From positions 1-46,927 of the forward strand of contig JAUZQJ010000055.1 of NCBI GenBank assembly GCA_030951045.1: 46,927 nt of DNA, in the 5' to 3' direction. Each line of letters starts with the position of its first letter. Position 1 is the first letter of the stretch. Shown one piece after another: positions 1 through 9,224 of this stretch. The notes beneath the pieces were generated by a model, which was given only the letters and a program-made list of their open reading frames with translations, was not told the DNA's origin and did no database searches. This DNA is from Mariprofundus sp. (GTDB lineage: Bacteria; Pseudomonadota; Zetaproteobacteria; Mariprofundales; Mariprofundaceae). The position numbers and the translations under genes were made by a program.

Positions 1-2
1 AT

Positions 3-1418
3 GACCAAGGCGATGTGATTGTGGCTGAATTTGAAGACAAAGTGGAATCAGCCAAGACAGCTAATCGCCCTGCTTTTCAGGAAATGATGGGAGAGGTAAA
101 ATCCAAAGAGTGCCGATTCGATCGCATCTATTGCTTTGACACCAGTCGCTTCTCCCGGCGACAATATGATGCACAGCTATACAAACATCTGTTGAAAAAG
201 AACGGTATAGAACTTCATTTTCTCAAGCTTCCCAAGACAGACCCCCTAATGGATACAGTACTTGAGTCACTAATGGAGATATTTGATGAATTTCACTCCC
301 AGAAATCAAAAATGGATGGACTGCGAGGTATGCGAGAAAATATCAAGCAGGGTTGGCGTGCAGGTGGTACCACCCCACCCGGTTACAGGATCGAAAAAAC
401 AGTAGTCGGCACTCGTGAGGGTGAGCCTGTCACCAAATCCAGTCTTATACCCGACCCCAAAACATTTCACACCGTTCAGAAATATCTCAAGGGGCGCATT
501 AATAATATCGCCCGTAATCATCTGGTCGCATCTCTGGGGCTGAAGATAGCATCTACATCGCTACTCTATATGGAGGATAACGCACTGACTTATGCCGGTC
601 ATACCGTATGGAACCGTACCAATGAACTCATAGATGGGAAACGCATGGGCGGCACACTGTACAAGGATCGCTCTGAATGGGTCATCAAAGAGAACACGCA
701 TGAACCTATGATTACCAATGAAGAAGCAGAACAGCTGCTGAATCATCGGGCCACGGTTCGTAAAAGCAGGAAGCGGCGTTGTGTGAATAATTACCTGCTT
801 TCCGGATTGGTGCAGTGTCATTGCGGTGCCAACATGGATGGTGACTCCGGCTTCTATAGATGCCATGTTCGCTGTGGCAATCGCGGTATCAAAAAAGAAA
901 CCCTCGAGAAGGCTGTGATCAACTTCCTCTTTGAGGAATTCCTCAGTCGAGAAGCATTAATAGAGCTCAAGGAGCAGATCGGAACACAAATCAAGAAGGA
1001 CAAGAAAGCTAAACCTCAACGCAGTACGCAGGTTCAAAAAGAGATCAATGCAATTGAAAAACAGATCAGTGACCTGCTCTCCATGGCTCAGCAAATGAAG
1101 TATCAACGTCCAGTACTCGATAAAATTGACCACCTGGAAGGTGAACGTACTGAATTGGTCAAGGTTTTAGATGAGGTAAAAAATGAATCAGAACCTGCTG
1201 CAACTGAGTTAACTGATAAGATCATCAATGCATTTCTGGGTAATTACAAAAAGCAGTTTGATCAAGGCGATATCGAGAAAAAGAAAGGCATGTTGCGCAC
1301 ACTGATCGACTCTTCAATTCTTAGCCGCGATACTTTAAAAATAAACCCCAGCTATGCATGCATAACTGGGGCTAAGGTGGTACTCCCAAGGGGAATCGAA
1401 CCCCTGTTTCCGCCGTGA
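3..1418 (+). CDS. Large serine recombinase, 5'-truncated by the window edge
   Basis: Site-specific recombinase of the large serine family. The frame is open from base 3 without a preceding stop, so the start and the catalytic serine lie outside the window; the GTG at 15 is not the real start. Visible parts are the second half of the resolvase fold (DRIYCFDTSRFSR near the beginning), a recombinase domain (about residues 110-250 from the GTG), a zinc-ribbon with C-H-C...C-C around residues 270-290, and a long charged coiled coil (about 330-420). The last 24 or so codons (VVLPRGIEPLFPP at the end) are encoded by the terminator and 3' half of the oppositely oriented tRNA-Glu. That suggests the gene runs across an attachment site and its natural C-terminus may differ. 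Proteins of this family integrate or excise phages and integrative elements. Confidence 0.88.
   Translation, partial: DQGDVIVAEFEDKVESAKTANRPAFQEMMGEVKSKECRFDRIYCFDTSRFSRRQYDAQLYKHLLKKNGIELHFLKLPKTDPLMDTVLESLMEIFDEFHSQKSKMDGLRGMRENIKQGWRAGGTTPPGYRIEKTVVGTREGEPVTKSSLIPDPKTFHTVQKYLKGRINNIARNHLVASLGLKIASTSLLYMEDNALTYAGHTVWNRTNELIDGKRMGGTLYKDRSEWVIKENTHEPMITNEEAEQLLNHRATVRKSRKRRCVNNYLLSGLVQCHCGANMDGDSGFYRCHVRCGNRGIKKETLEKAVINFLFEEFLSREALIELKEQIGTQIKKDKKAKPQRSTQVQKEINAIEKQISDLLSMAQQMKYQRPVLDKIDHLEGERTELVKVLDEVKNESEPAATELTDKIINAFLGNYKKQFDQGDIEKKKGMLRTLIDSSILSRDTLKINPSYACITGAKVVLPRGIEPLFPP
1337..1371 (-). terminator. Rho-independent terminator of tRNA-Glu
   Basis: Read on the minus strand just beyond the tRNA CCA end, CCCCAG and CTGGGG (1346-1351 and 1366-1371) enclose a further self-complementary TATGCATGCATA, followed by a T-rich tail (bases 1337-1345 are A-rich on the plus strand). 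It lies inside the recombinase reading frame on the other strand. Confidence 0.75.
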
Positions 1419-1452
1419 GAGGGCAGCGTCCTGACCGCTAGACGATGGGAGC
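1378..1452 (-). tRNA. tRNA-Glu (anticodon CTC)
   Basis: The minus strand folds as a cloverleaf: acceptor GCTCCCA pairs with TGGGAGT, the anticodon loop CTCTCAC is closed by a five-pair stem (CTGCC/GGCGG), and the T arm is AGGGG-TTCGATT-CCCCT. The discriminator is A and CCA is encoded. The sequence closely follows proteobacterial tRNA-Glu, with anticodon CTC instead of the usual TTC. It sits about 50 bases downstream of dapB in the same direction and may be co-transcribed or have its own promoter. The 3' half overlaps the end of the convergent recombinase frame, as expected if this tRNA is the integration target. Confidence 0.95.
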
Positions 1453-1501
1453 AATCATGTTAAACCGTTTGCATTGTAATCCACTGATGGCATCCATGCC
1501 A

Positions 1502-2323
1502 CTAATTCAGACTGAGCACATTCTGCATATCGTACCAGCCGCTGGATTGATCTGAGAGCCAGCCTGCAGCCCGTACTGCACCACGGGCAAAGACCATGCG
1601 ATCAGAGGCGTTGTGACTGATTTCAATACGTTCTTCATCGGCAATGAACATGGCTTGATGCTCACCAACAATATTACCACCGCGCACAACAGAGAAACCA
1701 ATCGTGCCGGGTTTACGTGCGCCAGTAATGCCTTCGCGTGATAACACGGCTACATCATCGAGATTCACACCACGCCCAGCGGCAAGGGATTTAGCCATCG
1801 CCAGAGCTGTGCCACTGGGCGCATCCACTTTGTGTTTGTGATGCGCTTCATAAATTTCAGCATCATAATCATTGCCCAATACCTGAGCTGCTTTCTCAAT
1901 CAGATTCAGGGCCAGATTTACACCAACAGAATAGTTAGCTGCCATTACAACTGAAGAATTGGATAACACATCCTGTAACTGCAGCATCTGCTCAGGTGTG
2001 AAACCAGTGGTACCAATCACCATAGCAACATCATGATTGGCTGCATAACGGGCGTGAGCCAATGTCGCAACGGGCGCCGTAAAATCAATGATAACATCTG
2101 CTTCAGCACAAGTTTCGATATCATCAACCAGCCTCACGCCAAGTGTCTCCACCCCGGCCAGTTCACCGGCATCACGGGTAAGGAATGCAGAACCGGAACG
2201 CTCGGTGGCAGCAACCAGCACAGTGGACGGACTCTCTGTTACGGCACGCACCAACATGCGGCCCATGCGGCCTGATGCCCCTACGATAATTACCCGTACT
2301 TTGTCGCCCGTATTATTCATCAT
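1502..2323 (-). CDS. dapB: 4-hydroxy-tetrahydrodipicolinate reductase DapB
   Basis: Catalyses the NAD(P)H-dependent reduction step of the diaminopimelate/lysine pathway in the cytoplasm. The protein of 273 residues has the usual length. It opens with the dinucleotide-binding motif GASGRMG, carries the catalytic and substrate-binding stretch [15 protein letters not shown], and has the late [10 protein letters not shown] segment typical of the family. The start ATG overlaps the dnaJ stop as ATGA, with GAGGTG a few bases upstream, so translation is probably coupled to dnaJ. The dnaJ-dapB adjacency is common in gammaproteobacteria and relatives. tRNA-Glu follows in the same direction. Confidence 0.97.
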   Translation of the reverse strand: MMNNTGDKVRVIIVGASGRMGRMLVRAVTESPSTVLVAATERSGSAFLTRDAGELAGVETLGVRLVDDIETCAEADVIIDFTAPVATLAHARYAANHDVAMVIGTTGFTPEQMLQLQDVLSNSSVVMAANYSVGVNLALNLIEKAAQVLGNDYDAEIYEAHHKHKVDAPSGTALAMAKSLAAGRGVNLDDVAVLSREGITGARKPGTIGFSVVRGGNIVGEHQAMFIADEERIEISHNASDRMVFARGAVRAAGWLSDQSSGWYDMQNVLSLN

Positions 2324-3462
2324 TTCACCTCTTTAGAGAGATCTTCCCATACATCTTTCACTTTGCCCAGAAACGAGGAGCGTTCGGGATAGACATCATC
2401 ACCGGTTTCATTGGCAAATTCACGCAACAGATCTTTCTGGCGCGAACTCATTTTCTTCGGTACGGCAATTTGGATGCGTACATACAGATCACCCTTTTGA
2501 CTGCCTGCACGTACATCCAGCACACCATGACCACGCAAACGGAACACACGTCCGCCTTCTGTGCCTGCTGGAATCTTGATCTTCACTTTACCATCGAGTG
2601 TTGGTGCATCGACTTCCGCACCGAGTGTGGCCTGAGGGAATGTTACAGGCATCGTGCAGTGCAGGTCAGCACCTTCACGTTCAAAGATCTTATGCTCTTT
2701 TAAGGTAATCACGACATACAGATCACCAGTCTGGCTGCCCTGCGGGCCTGCTTCACCTTCACCGGTAACACGCACCTGCGCCCCTTCATACACACCTGCA
2801 GGCACTTTAATCTTTAGGTTTTTCGTTACTTTCTTGCGCCCTGCTCCACTGCAGTCAGTACATGGAGAATCAATGCGTGTACCTGCACCCTGACAGGTTG
2901 GACAAGGACGACGCACAGCAAAGAAACCCTGCTGCATCTGTACCTGACCATGGCCTCCACAAGTACTACATGGCACTGGATTTGTACCGGGTTTTGCACC
3001 GGAGCCTCGACATGTACCACATGACTCATGCCTTGGAATCTTTAATTCAACTTCACGCCCACTGGCCGCTTCTTCCAGCGTCATCGCCAAGTTATAACGC
3101 AAATCGGCACCACGTGCGGCACGGCGGCCACCGCCACCAAACATATCACCAAACACATCACCAAACATGTCGCCAAAATCGCGGAACGCATGTGAATCCT
3201 GAGCGCCACCACGACCCCAAAAATCCTGCATCTGATCATCTACACCGGCATGGCCATACTGGTCATAACGCGCACGTTTAGTGTCATCGGTCAGCACTTC
3301 ATAGGCTTCGGTTACTTCACGGAAATTATCCGCAGCCGCTGTATCATCCGGATTACGATCCGGGTGATACTTCATCGCCAACTTACGGTAAGCCCGCTTG
3401 ATATCATTGGCATCAGCATCTTTGCCTACACCTAGTACTTCATAATAATCGCGTTTGGACAC
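2320..3462 (-). CDS. dnaJ: Chaperone DnaJ (Hsp40)
   Basis: Co-chaperone that delivers unfolded clients to DnaK and stimulates its ATPase. The J domain has HPD at residues 33-35. It is followed by a Gly/Phe-rich linker, four CxxCxGxG zinc-binding repeats ([32 protein letters not shown]) and the C-terminal substrate-binding domains. The open frame extends two codons further to a GTG at 3468. The GTG at 3462 is preferred because GGGAG lies five bases ahead of it and the protein then begins [11 protein letters not shown] as in homologues, giving 380 residues. dnaK, upstream, has its own terminator, so dnaJ-dapB may need a separate promoter in the repeat-containing spacer. Confidence 0.97.
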   Translation of the reverse strand: MSKRDYYEVLGVGKDADANDIKRAYRKLAMKYHPDRNPDDTAAADNFREVTEAYEVLTDDTKRARYDQYGHAGVDDQMQDFWGRGGAQDSHAFRDFGDMFGDVFGDMFGGGGRRAARGADLRYNLAMTLEEAASGREVELKIPRHESCGTCRGSGAKPGTNPVPCSTCGGHGQVQMQQGFFAVRRPCPTCQGAGTRIDSPCTDCSGAGRKKVTKNLKIKVPAGVYEGAQVRVTGEGEAGPQGSQTGDLYVVITLKEHKIFEREGADLHCTMPVTFPQATLGAEVDAPTLDGKVKIKIPAGTEGGRVFRLRGHGVLDVRAGSQKGDLYVRIQIAVPKKMSSRQKDLLREFANETGDDVYPERSSFLGKVKDVWEDLSKEVK

Positions 3463-3502
3463 TGTCACTCCCTGCCGTTAAGTCTATCAATATTCATTTT
3501 TT

Positions 3503-3630
3503 TATCGCAGAGGCACCCTAGGGCACCTTCTCTTGCGCAAGAGCAATTCACCTTGACGTGGAGTTACGCAGAGAAAAAACAGAACCAGACAATTGGTTTA
3601 CTTTGCGTAACTCTGCGTCCTTCGCGGTTC
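3503..3630. repeat. Interspersed inverted-repeat element, copy 1
   Basis: Intergenic between dnaJ and dnaK. The left arm around 3554-3577 (GAGTTACGCAGAG core) is an imperfect inverted copy of the right arm at 3601-3619 (CTTTGCGTAACTCTGCG). The stretch 3529-3578 matches, in reverse complement, 6712-6762, and the right arm recurs at 34564-34597. It looks like a short non-autonomous dispersed repeat with no coding capacity. Confidence 0.75.
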
Positions 3631-3650
3631 AGAGCTTCTATCTTTTAAAA

Positions 3651-3686
3651 CGTGAAAAGGAGCGGTGGGCTTAAGCCCCCCGCTCC
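3651..3686 (-). terminator. Rho-independent terminator of dnaK
   Basis: On the minus strand GGAGCGGGGGGCTTAAGCCC plus the closing CACCGCTCC forms a 12-13 pair GC-rich hairpin with one mismatch, followed by TTTT. It begins 24 bases after the dnaK stop. Confidence 0.9.
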
Positions 3687-3709
3687 TCTCACACCTTTAT
3701 TTGTAACAT

Positions 3710-5662
3710 TTACTTCTTGTTGCTGTCATCCACAACTTCAGCATCAACGATTTCTGCATCCTGAGCTGCGTTGTTAGCACCGCCGTTCGAAGCATCAGCA
3801 GCAGAGCCACCCATATCGCCCATATCAGCAGCGCCTTCAGCACCAGCCTGTTCCTTCTGCATATCCTGATAGATCACTTCGCCCAGCTTCTGTGATTTTT
3901 CAGCCAACTTGGTTTCAGCTGCCGCAATTGCCTCAGCATCACCACCTTCAATAGCTGTTTTGAGTTCAGCAAGTGCATCTTCGATACCTTTACGTGTCTC
4001 TTCATCAACTTTATCACCGTGTTCTTTCAGTGATTTTTCAGTGGAGTATACCAGTGCATCAGCACGGTTCTTCGCTTCAATCTGCTCTTTCAGCTGTTTG
4101 TCTGAATCCGCATTGGCTTCCGCATCTTTCTTCATGCGTTCAATCTCTTCTTCAGACAGACCGGAACCGGACTCGATGCGGATAGATGTCTCTTTACCCG
4201 TACCTTTATCCTTGGCATGTACATGGATGATACCGTTAGCATCAATATCAAATGTCACTTCAATCTGTGGCATACCACGCGATGCAGGTGCAATACCTTC
4301 GAGATTAAACAGACCCATCTCTTTATTGGCTGAGAACAGATCTCGTTCACCCTGTGCAACTTTAATCGTTACAGCAGTCTGGTTATCTGCAGCAGTGGTA
4401 TAGGTCTGGCTCTTCTTGGTTGGGATGGTGGTGTTCTTCTCAATAATCTTGTTGAACAGACCGCCCTCCACTTCGATACCGAGAGAGAGTGGAGTGACAT
4501 CCAGTAGCAATACGTCAGTCACATCACCAGTCAGTACCGCACCCTGAATAGCTGCACCAATGGCAACAACTTCGTCAGGATTCACACCTTTATGTGGCTC
4601 AGAACCAAAGAACGCCTGCACTTTTTCCTGTACCAATGGCATACGTGTCTGACCACCAACCAATACTACTTCATGCACGTCAGAGGCTTTTACACCAGCA
4701 TCTTTCAATGCCTGTGCACATGGTTTCAAAGAAGCTTCAACCAGATCACCAACAAGGCTTTCAAACTTGGCACGTGTCAATTTAATCAACAGATGTTTAG
4801 GGCCTGACGCATCAGCAGTGATGAATGGCAGGTTTACTTCAGTCTGCTGCGAAGAGGAGAGTTCAATTTTGGCTTTCTCAGCAGCTTCTTTCAGACGCTG
4901 TAGGGCCAGTTTATCGGCCATCAGATCAACGCCGTGCTCTTTCTTGAACTCTTCAGCCAGATATTTAATCAGCACCTGATCGAAATCTTCACCACCAAGG
5001 AATGTATCGCCATTGGTCGCTTTCACTTCAAATACACCATCACCGATTTCCAGGATAGAGATATCAAACGTACCACCACCCAGATCGTATACTGCGATCA
5101 GGTGATTCTCTTCAGTTTTGTCCAGACCATAAGCCAGGGCTGCAGCCGTTGGCTCGTTAACAATACGCAGTACATTCAGACCAGCAATCGCACCGGCATC
5201 TTTGGTAGCCTGACGCTGTGAGTCATTGAAATATGCAGGTACGGTAATCACCGCATCTTTCACTTCTTCGCCAAGATAATCTTCAGCGGTCTTCTTCATT
5301 TTCTGCAAGGTAATGGCAGAGACTTCCTGCGGGCTCATTTTCTTGCCGTCAACTTCGATCCATGCATCACCATTATCGGCTGCAACGATTGGATATGAAA
5401 CCAACTCATGATGATGTTTGGTTTCAGGCGAATCAAACTTACGACCGATCAGACGTTTTACTGCATAAAACGTGCTGTCTGGATTGGTAACCATCTGACG
5501 TTTGGCTGATGCACCAACCAGACGTTCATCGGCAGCAAATGCCACGATTGAAGGGGTGGTGTTATCGCCTTCAGAGTTGGGAATCACTTTTGCTTTATCG
5601 CCTTCCATCACAGCTACGCACGAGTTCGTGGTTCCGAGATCTATTCCTATTACTTTAGCCAT
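3710..5662 (-). CDS. dnaK: Molecular chaperone DnaK (Hsp70)
   Basis: ATP-dependent chaperone central to protein folding and the heat-shock response, working with DnaJ and GrpE. The N-terminal ATPase domain starts [18 protein letters not shown] and contains the phosphate and adenosine motifs ([25 protein letters not shown]). The linker [14 protein letters not shown] leads to the substrate-binding domain, and the tail ends with the acidic [11 protein letters not shown]. An upstream in-frame ATG would add 14 residues. The ATG at 5662 is chosen because AGGAGA stands eight or nine bases ahead and the product (650 residues) starts like homologues. A sigma-32-like promoter precedes it and a strong terminator follows. 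Confidence 0.98.
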   Translation of the reverse strand: MAKVIGIDLGTTNSCVAVMEGDKAKVIPNSEGDNTTPSIVAFAADERLVGASAKRQMVTNPDSTFYAVKRLIGRKFDSPETKHHHELVSYPIVAADNGDAWIEVDGKKMSPQEVSAITLQKMKKTAEDYLGEEVKDAVITVPAYFNDSQRQATKDAGAIAGLNVLRIVNEPTAAALAYGLDKTEENHLIAVYDLGGGTFDISILEIGDGVFEVKATNGDTFLGGEDFDQVLIKYLAEEFKKEHGVDLMADKLALQRLKEAAEKAKIELSSSQQTEVNLPFITADASGPKHLLIKLTRAKFESLVGDLVEASLKPCAQALKDAGVKASDVHEVVLVGGQTRMPLVQEKVQAFFGSEPHKGVNPDEVVAIGAAIQGAVLTGDVTDVLLLDVTPLSLGIEVEGGLFNKIIEKNTTIPTKKSQTYTTAADNQTAVTIKVAQGERDLFSANKEMGLFNLEGIAPASRGMPQIEVTFDIDANGIIHVHAKDKGTGKETSIRIESGSGLSEEEIERMKKDAEANADSDKQLKEQIEAKNRADALVYSTEKSLKEHGDKVDEETRKGIEDALAELKTAIEGGDAEAIAAAETKLAEKSQKLGEVIYQDMQKEQAGAEGAADMGDMGGSAADASNGGANNAAQDAEIVDAEVVDDSNKK

Positions 5663-5723
5663 GTTACTTTTCTCCTGATTAACGTTAAACAATTTTTTAT
5701 TCAAATATCTTATGTGTTACTTT

Positions 5724-5750
5724 ATGGGGAGGGGGAAAATTAAATTCAAC
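5724..5750 (-). promoter_or_regulatory. Sigma-32-like heat-shock promoter of dnaK
   Basis: On the minus strand GTTGAA (5750-5745, against consensus CTTGAA) is separated by 15 bases from CCCCAT (5729-5724, a full match), followed by AAA. The element lies about 60 bases upstream of the dnaK start, inside the grpE-dnaK spacer. Confidence 0.75.
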
Positions 5751-5803
5751 CCCTAGCACACCAACCAATTTATATTGACGGATGCAGCCCATCATTCACA
5801 CGG

Positions 5804-6385
5804 TTATGCAGGCCCGCTGGACACCAATACTTTGGCGGCACGAATCAAACGACCATGCAGCGTATAGCCGGCAACATGTTGTGCGATCACTGTGCCCTCC
5901 GCTTCTTCGCTTGGCATCTTGGTTAACGCCTCATGGAAATGCGGATCAAAGATTTCGCCAACAGCATCAATGCGAACCACTTCAAAACGTTTCATCATGT
6001 CGTGCCAGCTATTGAGTGTGAGCTGCACGCCTTCACGAACAGCTTCTTCATTGCCACTTTCTGCTTCAAGGGCGCGCTCAAGGTTGTCTACGACTTCCAA
6101 TAGCGAGGTAGCAAACTTTTCAACACCAAACTTGTGCGCATCTGCCACTTCCCGTTGTGTACGCTTACGTAAATTATCCATCTCAGCCTGCATACGCAGT
6201 AATTTATCATTTAAGTCAGCTACTTCAGCCTGAGCCAATTCCAAAGGATCTGCTTCAGGGCCTGCGGCGACCTCATCACCATTTTCATCCAATTCTACGG
6301 CCTCATCTAAGTTGATCGGCTCATCCACTACGCCGTCTTCCACTTCGGTTTTAACTTCAGCTTCTTTCTTCTTTCTGCCTATCAC
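5804..6385 (-). CDS. grpE: Nucleotide exchange factor GrpE
   Basis: Releases ADP from DnaK and so resets the chaperone cycle. An acidic N-terminal segment leads to the long dimer coiled coil (LNDKLLRMQAEMDNLRKRTQ). The C-terminal beta wing contains the family motifs GEIFDPHFHEAL and GYTLHGRLIRAAKVLVS. An ATG at 6403 opens the frame, but GGAGGA lies inside the first codons and stands six bases before a GTG at 6385. The GTG start (MIGRKKKEAEV, 193 residues) is therefore preferred. The neighbours are dnaK downstream and a heat-shock promoter upstream; hrcA, often the first gene of such operons, is absent. Confidence 0.96.
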   Translation of the reverse strand: MIGRKKKEAEVKTEVEDGVVDEPINLDEAVELDENGDEVAAGPEADPLELAQAEVADLNDKLLRMQAEMDNLRKRTQREVADAHKFGVEKFATSLLEVVDNLERALEAESGNEEAVREGVQLTLNSWHDMMKRFEVVRIDAVGEIFDPHFHEALTKMPSEEAEGTVIAQHVAGYTLHGRLIRAAKVLVSSGPA

Positions 6386-6432
6386 TCTGATTCCTCCAAG
6401 CATTCATCTGTATGGTATCCGACTGCCCTTTT

Positions 6433-6459
6433 ATAGGGCCATCAAAACACTGTTTCAAG
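6433..6459 (-). promoter_or_regulatory. Sigma-32-like heat-shock promoter of grpE
   Basis: On the minus strand CTTGAA (6459-6454, full match) is spaced 15 bases from CCCTAT (6438-6433, five of six against CCCCAT) followed by AA. It lies about 50-75 bases upstream of the grpE start. No CIRCE inverted repeat (TTAGCACTC/GAGTGCTAA) was seen. Confidence 0.75.
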
Positions 6460-6547
6460 ACCCATCGCGTGAATCAGAACATCCGCATTAAAATATCCTC
6501 TGTTTTACTATGACAATTCAACATAATTCACAGGCCGTGCCTGCGAC

Positions 6548-6619
6548 ATTCAGGCCTCCTGCCCATCAGCATTTCTTACGCATCCGTGCGCCCAATGCAT
6601 TCGGGCGTCCTGCCCATCA
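6548..6619. repeat. Pair of 21-base direct repeats
   Basis: The two copies, 6548-6568 and 6599-6619, share ATTC-GG and TCCTGCCCATCA and differ at two of 21 positions; their starts are 51 bases apart. No function is evident. Confidence 0.5.
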
Positions 6620-6711
6620 CAGTTTTGCCCCATGGGGTTTTCTGTTGCACAAGCGTTATCTCCTAATCCCAGAAAATAGGCACAATGATCAAAAAACATA
6701 CTATTACTGTC

Positions 6712-6762
6712 TTTTCTTTGCGTAACTCTGCGCCAAGGTGAATCAAACTTGCGAGAGAAAAA
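6712..6762 (-). repeat. Interspersed repeat, copy 2 (reverse orientation)
   Basis: Contains CTTTGCGTAACTCTGCG followed by CCAAGGTGAATC and CTTGCGAGAGAA. Its reverse complement aligns over about 50 bases with 3529-3578 in the dnaJ-dnaK spacer, with a few mismatches and small gaps. Confidence 0.75.
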
Positions 6763-6826
6763 CTGTCCTGAGACCAACTCTAAAGTAAATACTTTTCATA
6801 CATTTGAGATACGGTAGATCCATTAC

Positions 6827-7336
6827 GTGAGTGAATGTTGTTGTTCATGCTCAATTGTTTATAGTCAGGCCGTGATTATTATCTCCATCAACAAGCAGAT
6901 GCTCTACCACCATCGAAAAACAGGCGTGTGCTATGCATATCCCGTTTCAACTGCCAGTCGCGGGGCTGGAAATTGCGATGGGAGCCTGCAAACACCCTTG
7001 GGGAAACATCGTATTGTTGAGATGATAGGTGCTGAGATGCCGATCTTTACGGCCTTTAAAGGCCGTCAGCCATATTGCATCTATGACCCCATCACAGACA
7101 AGCCCGATCACGACTGGATACTCACCCGTATCATCAGGCTTTCAGGTTGCGAAACTGGAAAAAATCGCCGTGGCAAGGTTGATACGCAGTCGCGTCTTAT
7201 CTATATCCACGGCACCCATGAAGAGGAAAAGATCGGCAGCCCCGCCTCGCATGGTTGCATCCGCATGAAAAACAACGATATCACCGCACTCTTTGAGCAT
7301 GTTACAGTTGGCGAACGTGTTCGCATATGCGAATAA
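6827..7336 (+). CDS. L,D-transpeptidase (YkuD domain)
   Basis: Family members cross-link peptidoglycan stems at diaminopimelate or attach lipoproteins to them. The catalytic signature HGTHEEEKIGSPASHGCIRM is complete, with the nucleophile at about Cys144 inside SHGCIRM. The fold starts immediately (AVIIISINKQMLYHHR), so the protein of 169 residues is essentially a single YkuD domain. No convincing signal peptide is visible: the N-terminus MSECCCSC is unusual and the start is a GTG without a clear Shine-Dalgarno sequence, so the true start may differ. Nearby envelope genes (HldD, a BamE-like protein, a lytic transglycosylase) suit a cell-wall role. Confidence 0.85.
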   Translation: MSECCCSCSIVYSQAVIIISINKQMLYHHRKTGVCYAYPVSTASRGAGNCDGSLQTPLGKHRIVEMIGAEMPIFTAFKGRQPYCIYDPITDKPDHDWILTRIIRLSGCETGKNRRGKVDTQSRLIYIHGTHEEEKIGSPASHGCIRMKNNDITALFEHVTVGERVRICE

Positions 7337-7434
7337 TTTACAGGCTGTTTCTGCGGATAAACTTGCGCTGATCGAATGGCAACGTAATATGCCCGCAACA
7401 AATTATCAGGAACAACAATGCAGGTGAACAACAT

Positions 7435-7875
7435 ATGAGCAACGTACAGGCGCTACCGGGTGTTTTCCCACTACATGAAGATCGTAATTTCATATCTGAA
7501 AGTGAATGGGTTATTTTTAAATTGCTTTGCAAACCTGTAGATACTTTCACAGAAGAGGATGCTGAAGCGCTATCCAAGGCCACGGGTAACCAGGTCCCTG
7601 TAGCGCGTTGTGATGAGCTAATACGCATCGTTCGCATTTCCAAACTGAATGGACTGGGAAGCTGGATTTCACGCCTGTTTGCAGAAGCAGGATTTAACGA
7701 CAGCGACGTACGTAATCAGGATGCTGATACAATAATTGAAGGGGTAAATACGAAAGTCAGATACCCCATCTGCAACAAAGCCACTGCCCGTGCTTTGCAT
7801 ACATTACAACTTCAGTGGAAAGGCACATCTGCACCATCCACCGAAAACGTCAACGCAAAGGATGATCTATCATGA
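7435..7875 (+). CDS. Unrecognised 146-residue protein, possible helix-hairpin-helix fold
   Basis: I do not recognise a named family. The central part (LNGLGSWISRLFAEAGF followed by DADTIIEGVNTK) resembles the rhythm of helix-hairpin-helix or DUF4332-like domains, where a glycine turn separates short helices, but this is only a visual impression. No signal peptide or membrane segment is seen. The ATG is preceded by AGGTGA at a suitable distance. Its stop overlaps the hldD start (ATGA), so the two are probably translated together. Confidence 0.7.
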   Translation: MSNVQALPGVFPLHEDRNFISESEWVIFKLLCKPVDTFTEEDAEALSKATGNQVPVARCDELIRIVRISKLNGLGSWISRLFAEAGFNDSDVRNQDADTIIEGVNTKVRYPICNKATARALHTLQLQWKGTSAPSTENVNAKDDLS

Positions 7876-8831
7876 GTGAACGCATATTGGTAACAGGGGG
7901 CGCAGGCTATATTGGATCAAACATAGCCGCAGCACTAAGTAAACGCCCGGGTACAGATGTACTCGTTGTGGATGATTTTTCTTCTGGCGATTGGCGAAAC
8001 CTGATTCATGTCGATTGCCAGGTACGAGCTACCGACTGTGATGACCCTGCCCTGCTTGATGAGATTGCCAACGGTGATTTTTCAGCTATTTTTCATGAAG
8101 CAGCCATCACAGACACAACCATCATGGATCAACGCCTGATGATGGAAGTCAACACCAATGCTTTTGCCGATATTCTTGAAGCCAGCCATGCATCGGCAAC
8201 ACGTGTTATCTACGCCTCTTCGGCAGGCACATATGGTAATTCACCAGCCCCCAACAAGGTCGGTAGTGGTGAAGAGCCAGAAAACATTTACGGCTTCTCC
8301 AAGTTGGCCATGGATCGCGTAGCCTACCGCTGGCATGATCGTCACGCTTCCAACATCATCGGCTTACGTTACTTTAATGTGTACGGACCCGGTGAAACCC
8401 ACAAAAATGAAAAAAGCGGCAATAAAACCGCATCGATGATGCTGCAATTATATGAACAGGTAAAAGCAGGAAAACAACCACGTCTATTCAAATACGGCGA
8501 ACAGAAACGTGATTTTGTCTATATTCGTGATGTCGTTGCCGCCAACCTTGCTGCCCTTGATGCCCCCCGCTCCGGTGTATGCAATGTCGGATCAGGACAA
8601 GCGCGTTCTTACAATGACATCGTTAACACTCTGTCTGACGCACTTAACATGAAACTGGACATTGAATATTTCGACAATCCATTTACTTTTTTTCAGAACC
8701 ATACCGAAGCCGACCTTTCAAACACGGAATCACTACTGCAATGGAAACCAGCATGGACTCTGGAAAAAGGTATGCATGATTACATTAGCTTATTGGAAAA
8801 GGGACATAGAGGCCCTGCGGAGACCGCATGA
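7872..8831 (+). CDS. hldD: ADP-L-glycero-D-manno-heptose-6-epimerase
   Basis: An extended short-chain dehydrogenase/reductase that converts ADP-D-glycero- to ADP-L-glycero-heptose for the lipopolysaccharide inner core. The NAD(P)-binding motif GGAGYIGSN is at the N-terminus, followed by the catalytic YGFSK (YxxxK) and the HldD-like stretches LRYFNVYGPGE, KRDFVYIRDVV and CNVGSGQARSYND. The length of 319 residues is normal. It overlaps the gene before (ATGA) and the lipoprotein gene after (ATGA), forming a tight three-gene unit. A related nucleotide-sugar epimerase is the main alternative. Confidence 0.85.
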   Translation: MSERILVTGGAGYIGSNIAAALSKRPGTDVLVVDDFSSGDWRNLIHVDCQVRATDCDDPALLDEIANGDFSAIFHEAAITDTTIMDQRLMMEVNTNAFADILEASHASATRVIYASSAGTYGNSPAPNKVGSGEEPENIYGFSKLAMDRVAYRWHDRHASNIIGLRYFNVYGPGETHKNEKSGNKTASMMLQLYEQVKAGKQPRLFKYGEQKRDFVYIRDVVAANLAALDAPRSGVCNVGSGQARSYNDIVNTLSDALNMKLDIEYFDNPFTFFQNHTEADLSNTESLLQWKPAWTLEKGMHDYISLLEKGHRGPAETA

Positions 8832-9151
8832 TACGTACATTCATTACAGCCACTGCAATATCGGCATGCCTATTACTCTCAGCATGTCTCCACGAGCCTA
8901 TCCATCAAGGCAATAGACTCGATGGAGATAAAATTCACCTCATCACTGAAGGTAACACCAAATTTTCCATTGAGCAGATACTTGGTTCTCCCATACTGAA
9001 TAATACACTGCACCCAAACCGTGTAACTTATTATGAAGAGTTCGATGATGAAGAGAGCGGAAAACTACTCTGGCGTAGTGTAGAAATTGAATACGATAAT
9101 GCTTTGCGTGCTAAAAAAATCACCCGAACAGGCTTTGAAGAAAAACAATAA
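8828..9151 (+). CDS. BamE/SmpA-like outer membrane lipoprotein
   Basis: A lipoprotein signal with lipobox LLSAC (modified Cys20) precedes a small domain of the SmpA/OmlA fold: QGNRLDGDKIHLITEGNTKF, then a LGSP motif and a hydrophobic strand ending YYEEFDD. BamE proteins assist outer membrane protein insertion by the BAM complex. The size (107 residues) fits. The start overlaps the hldD stop. It lacks the strongly conserved GMT of the classical GMTKEQV helix (here EGNTKFSIEQ), so it could be a BamE-fold relative and not BamE itself. Confidence 0.72.
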   Translation: MIRTFITATAISACLLLSACLHEPIHQGNRLDGDKIHLITEGNTKFSIEQILGSPILNNTLHPNRVTYYEEFDDEESGKLLWRSVEIEYDNALRAKKITRTGFEEKQ

Positions 9152-9224
9152 CAGACGGCTTTGCTATCTACATTAGGTATAATAATATAAAGTCTGAAAA
9201 CGTATGACACTCACAGGCATGCTG

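Larger units (their letters stand above)
6460..6826. other. Intergenic region between grpE and the L,D-transpeptidase
   Basis: About 370 bases upstream of the grpE promoter. It holds a 21-base direct repeat and a copy of the dispersed repeat, both listed separately. Short open frames in it have no recognisable motif or ribosome binding site. Confidence 0.6.

Noticed and set aside
3909-4403. 164-codon plus-strand open frame opposite dnaK
   Set aside because: It is the Ser/Ala-rich shadow of the dnaK C-terminal coding sequence; no ribosome binding site and no independent motif.
6510-6725. Short plus-strand frame upstream of the L,D-transpeptidase gene
   Set aside because: It covers direct and dispersed repeats and the grpE promoter region, with no coding signature.
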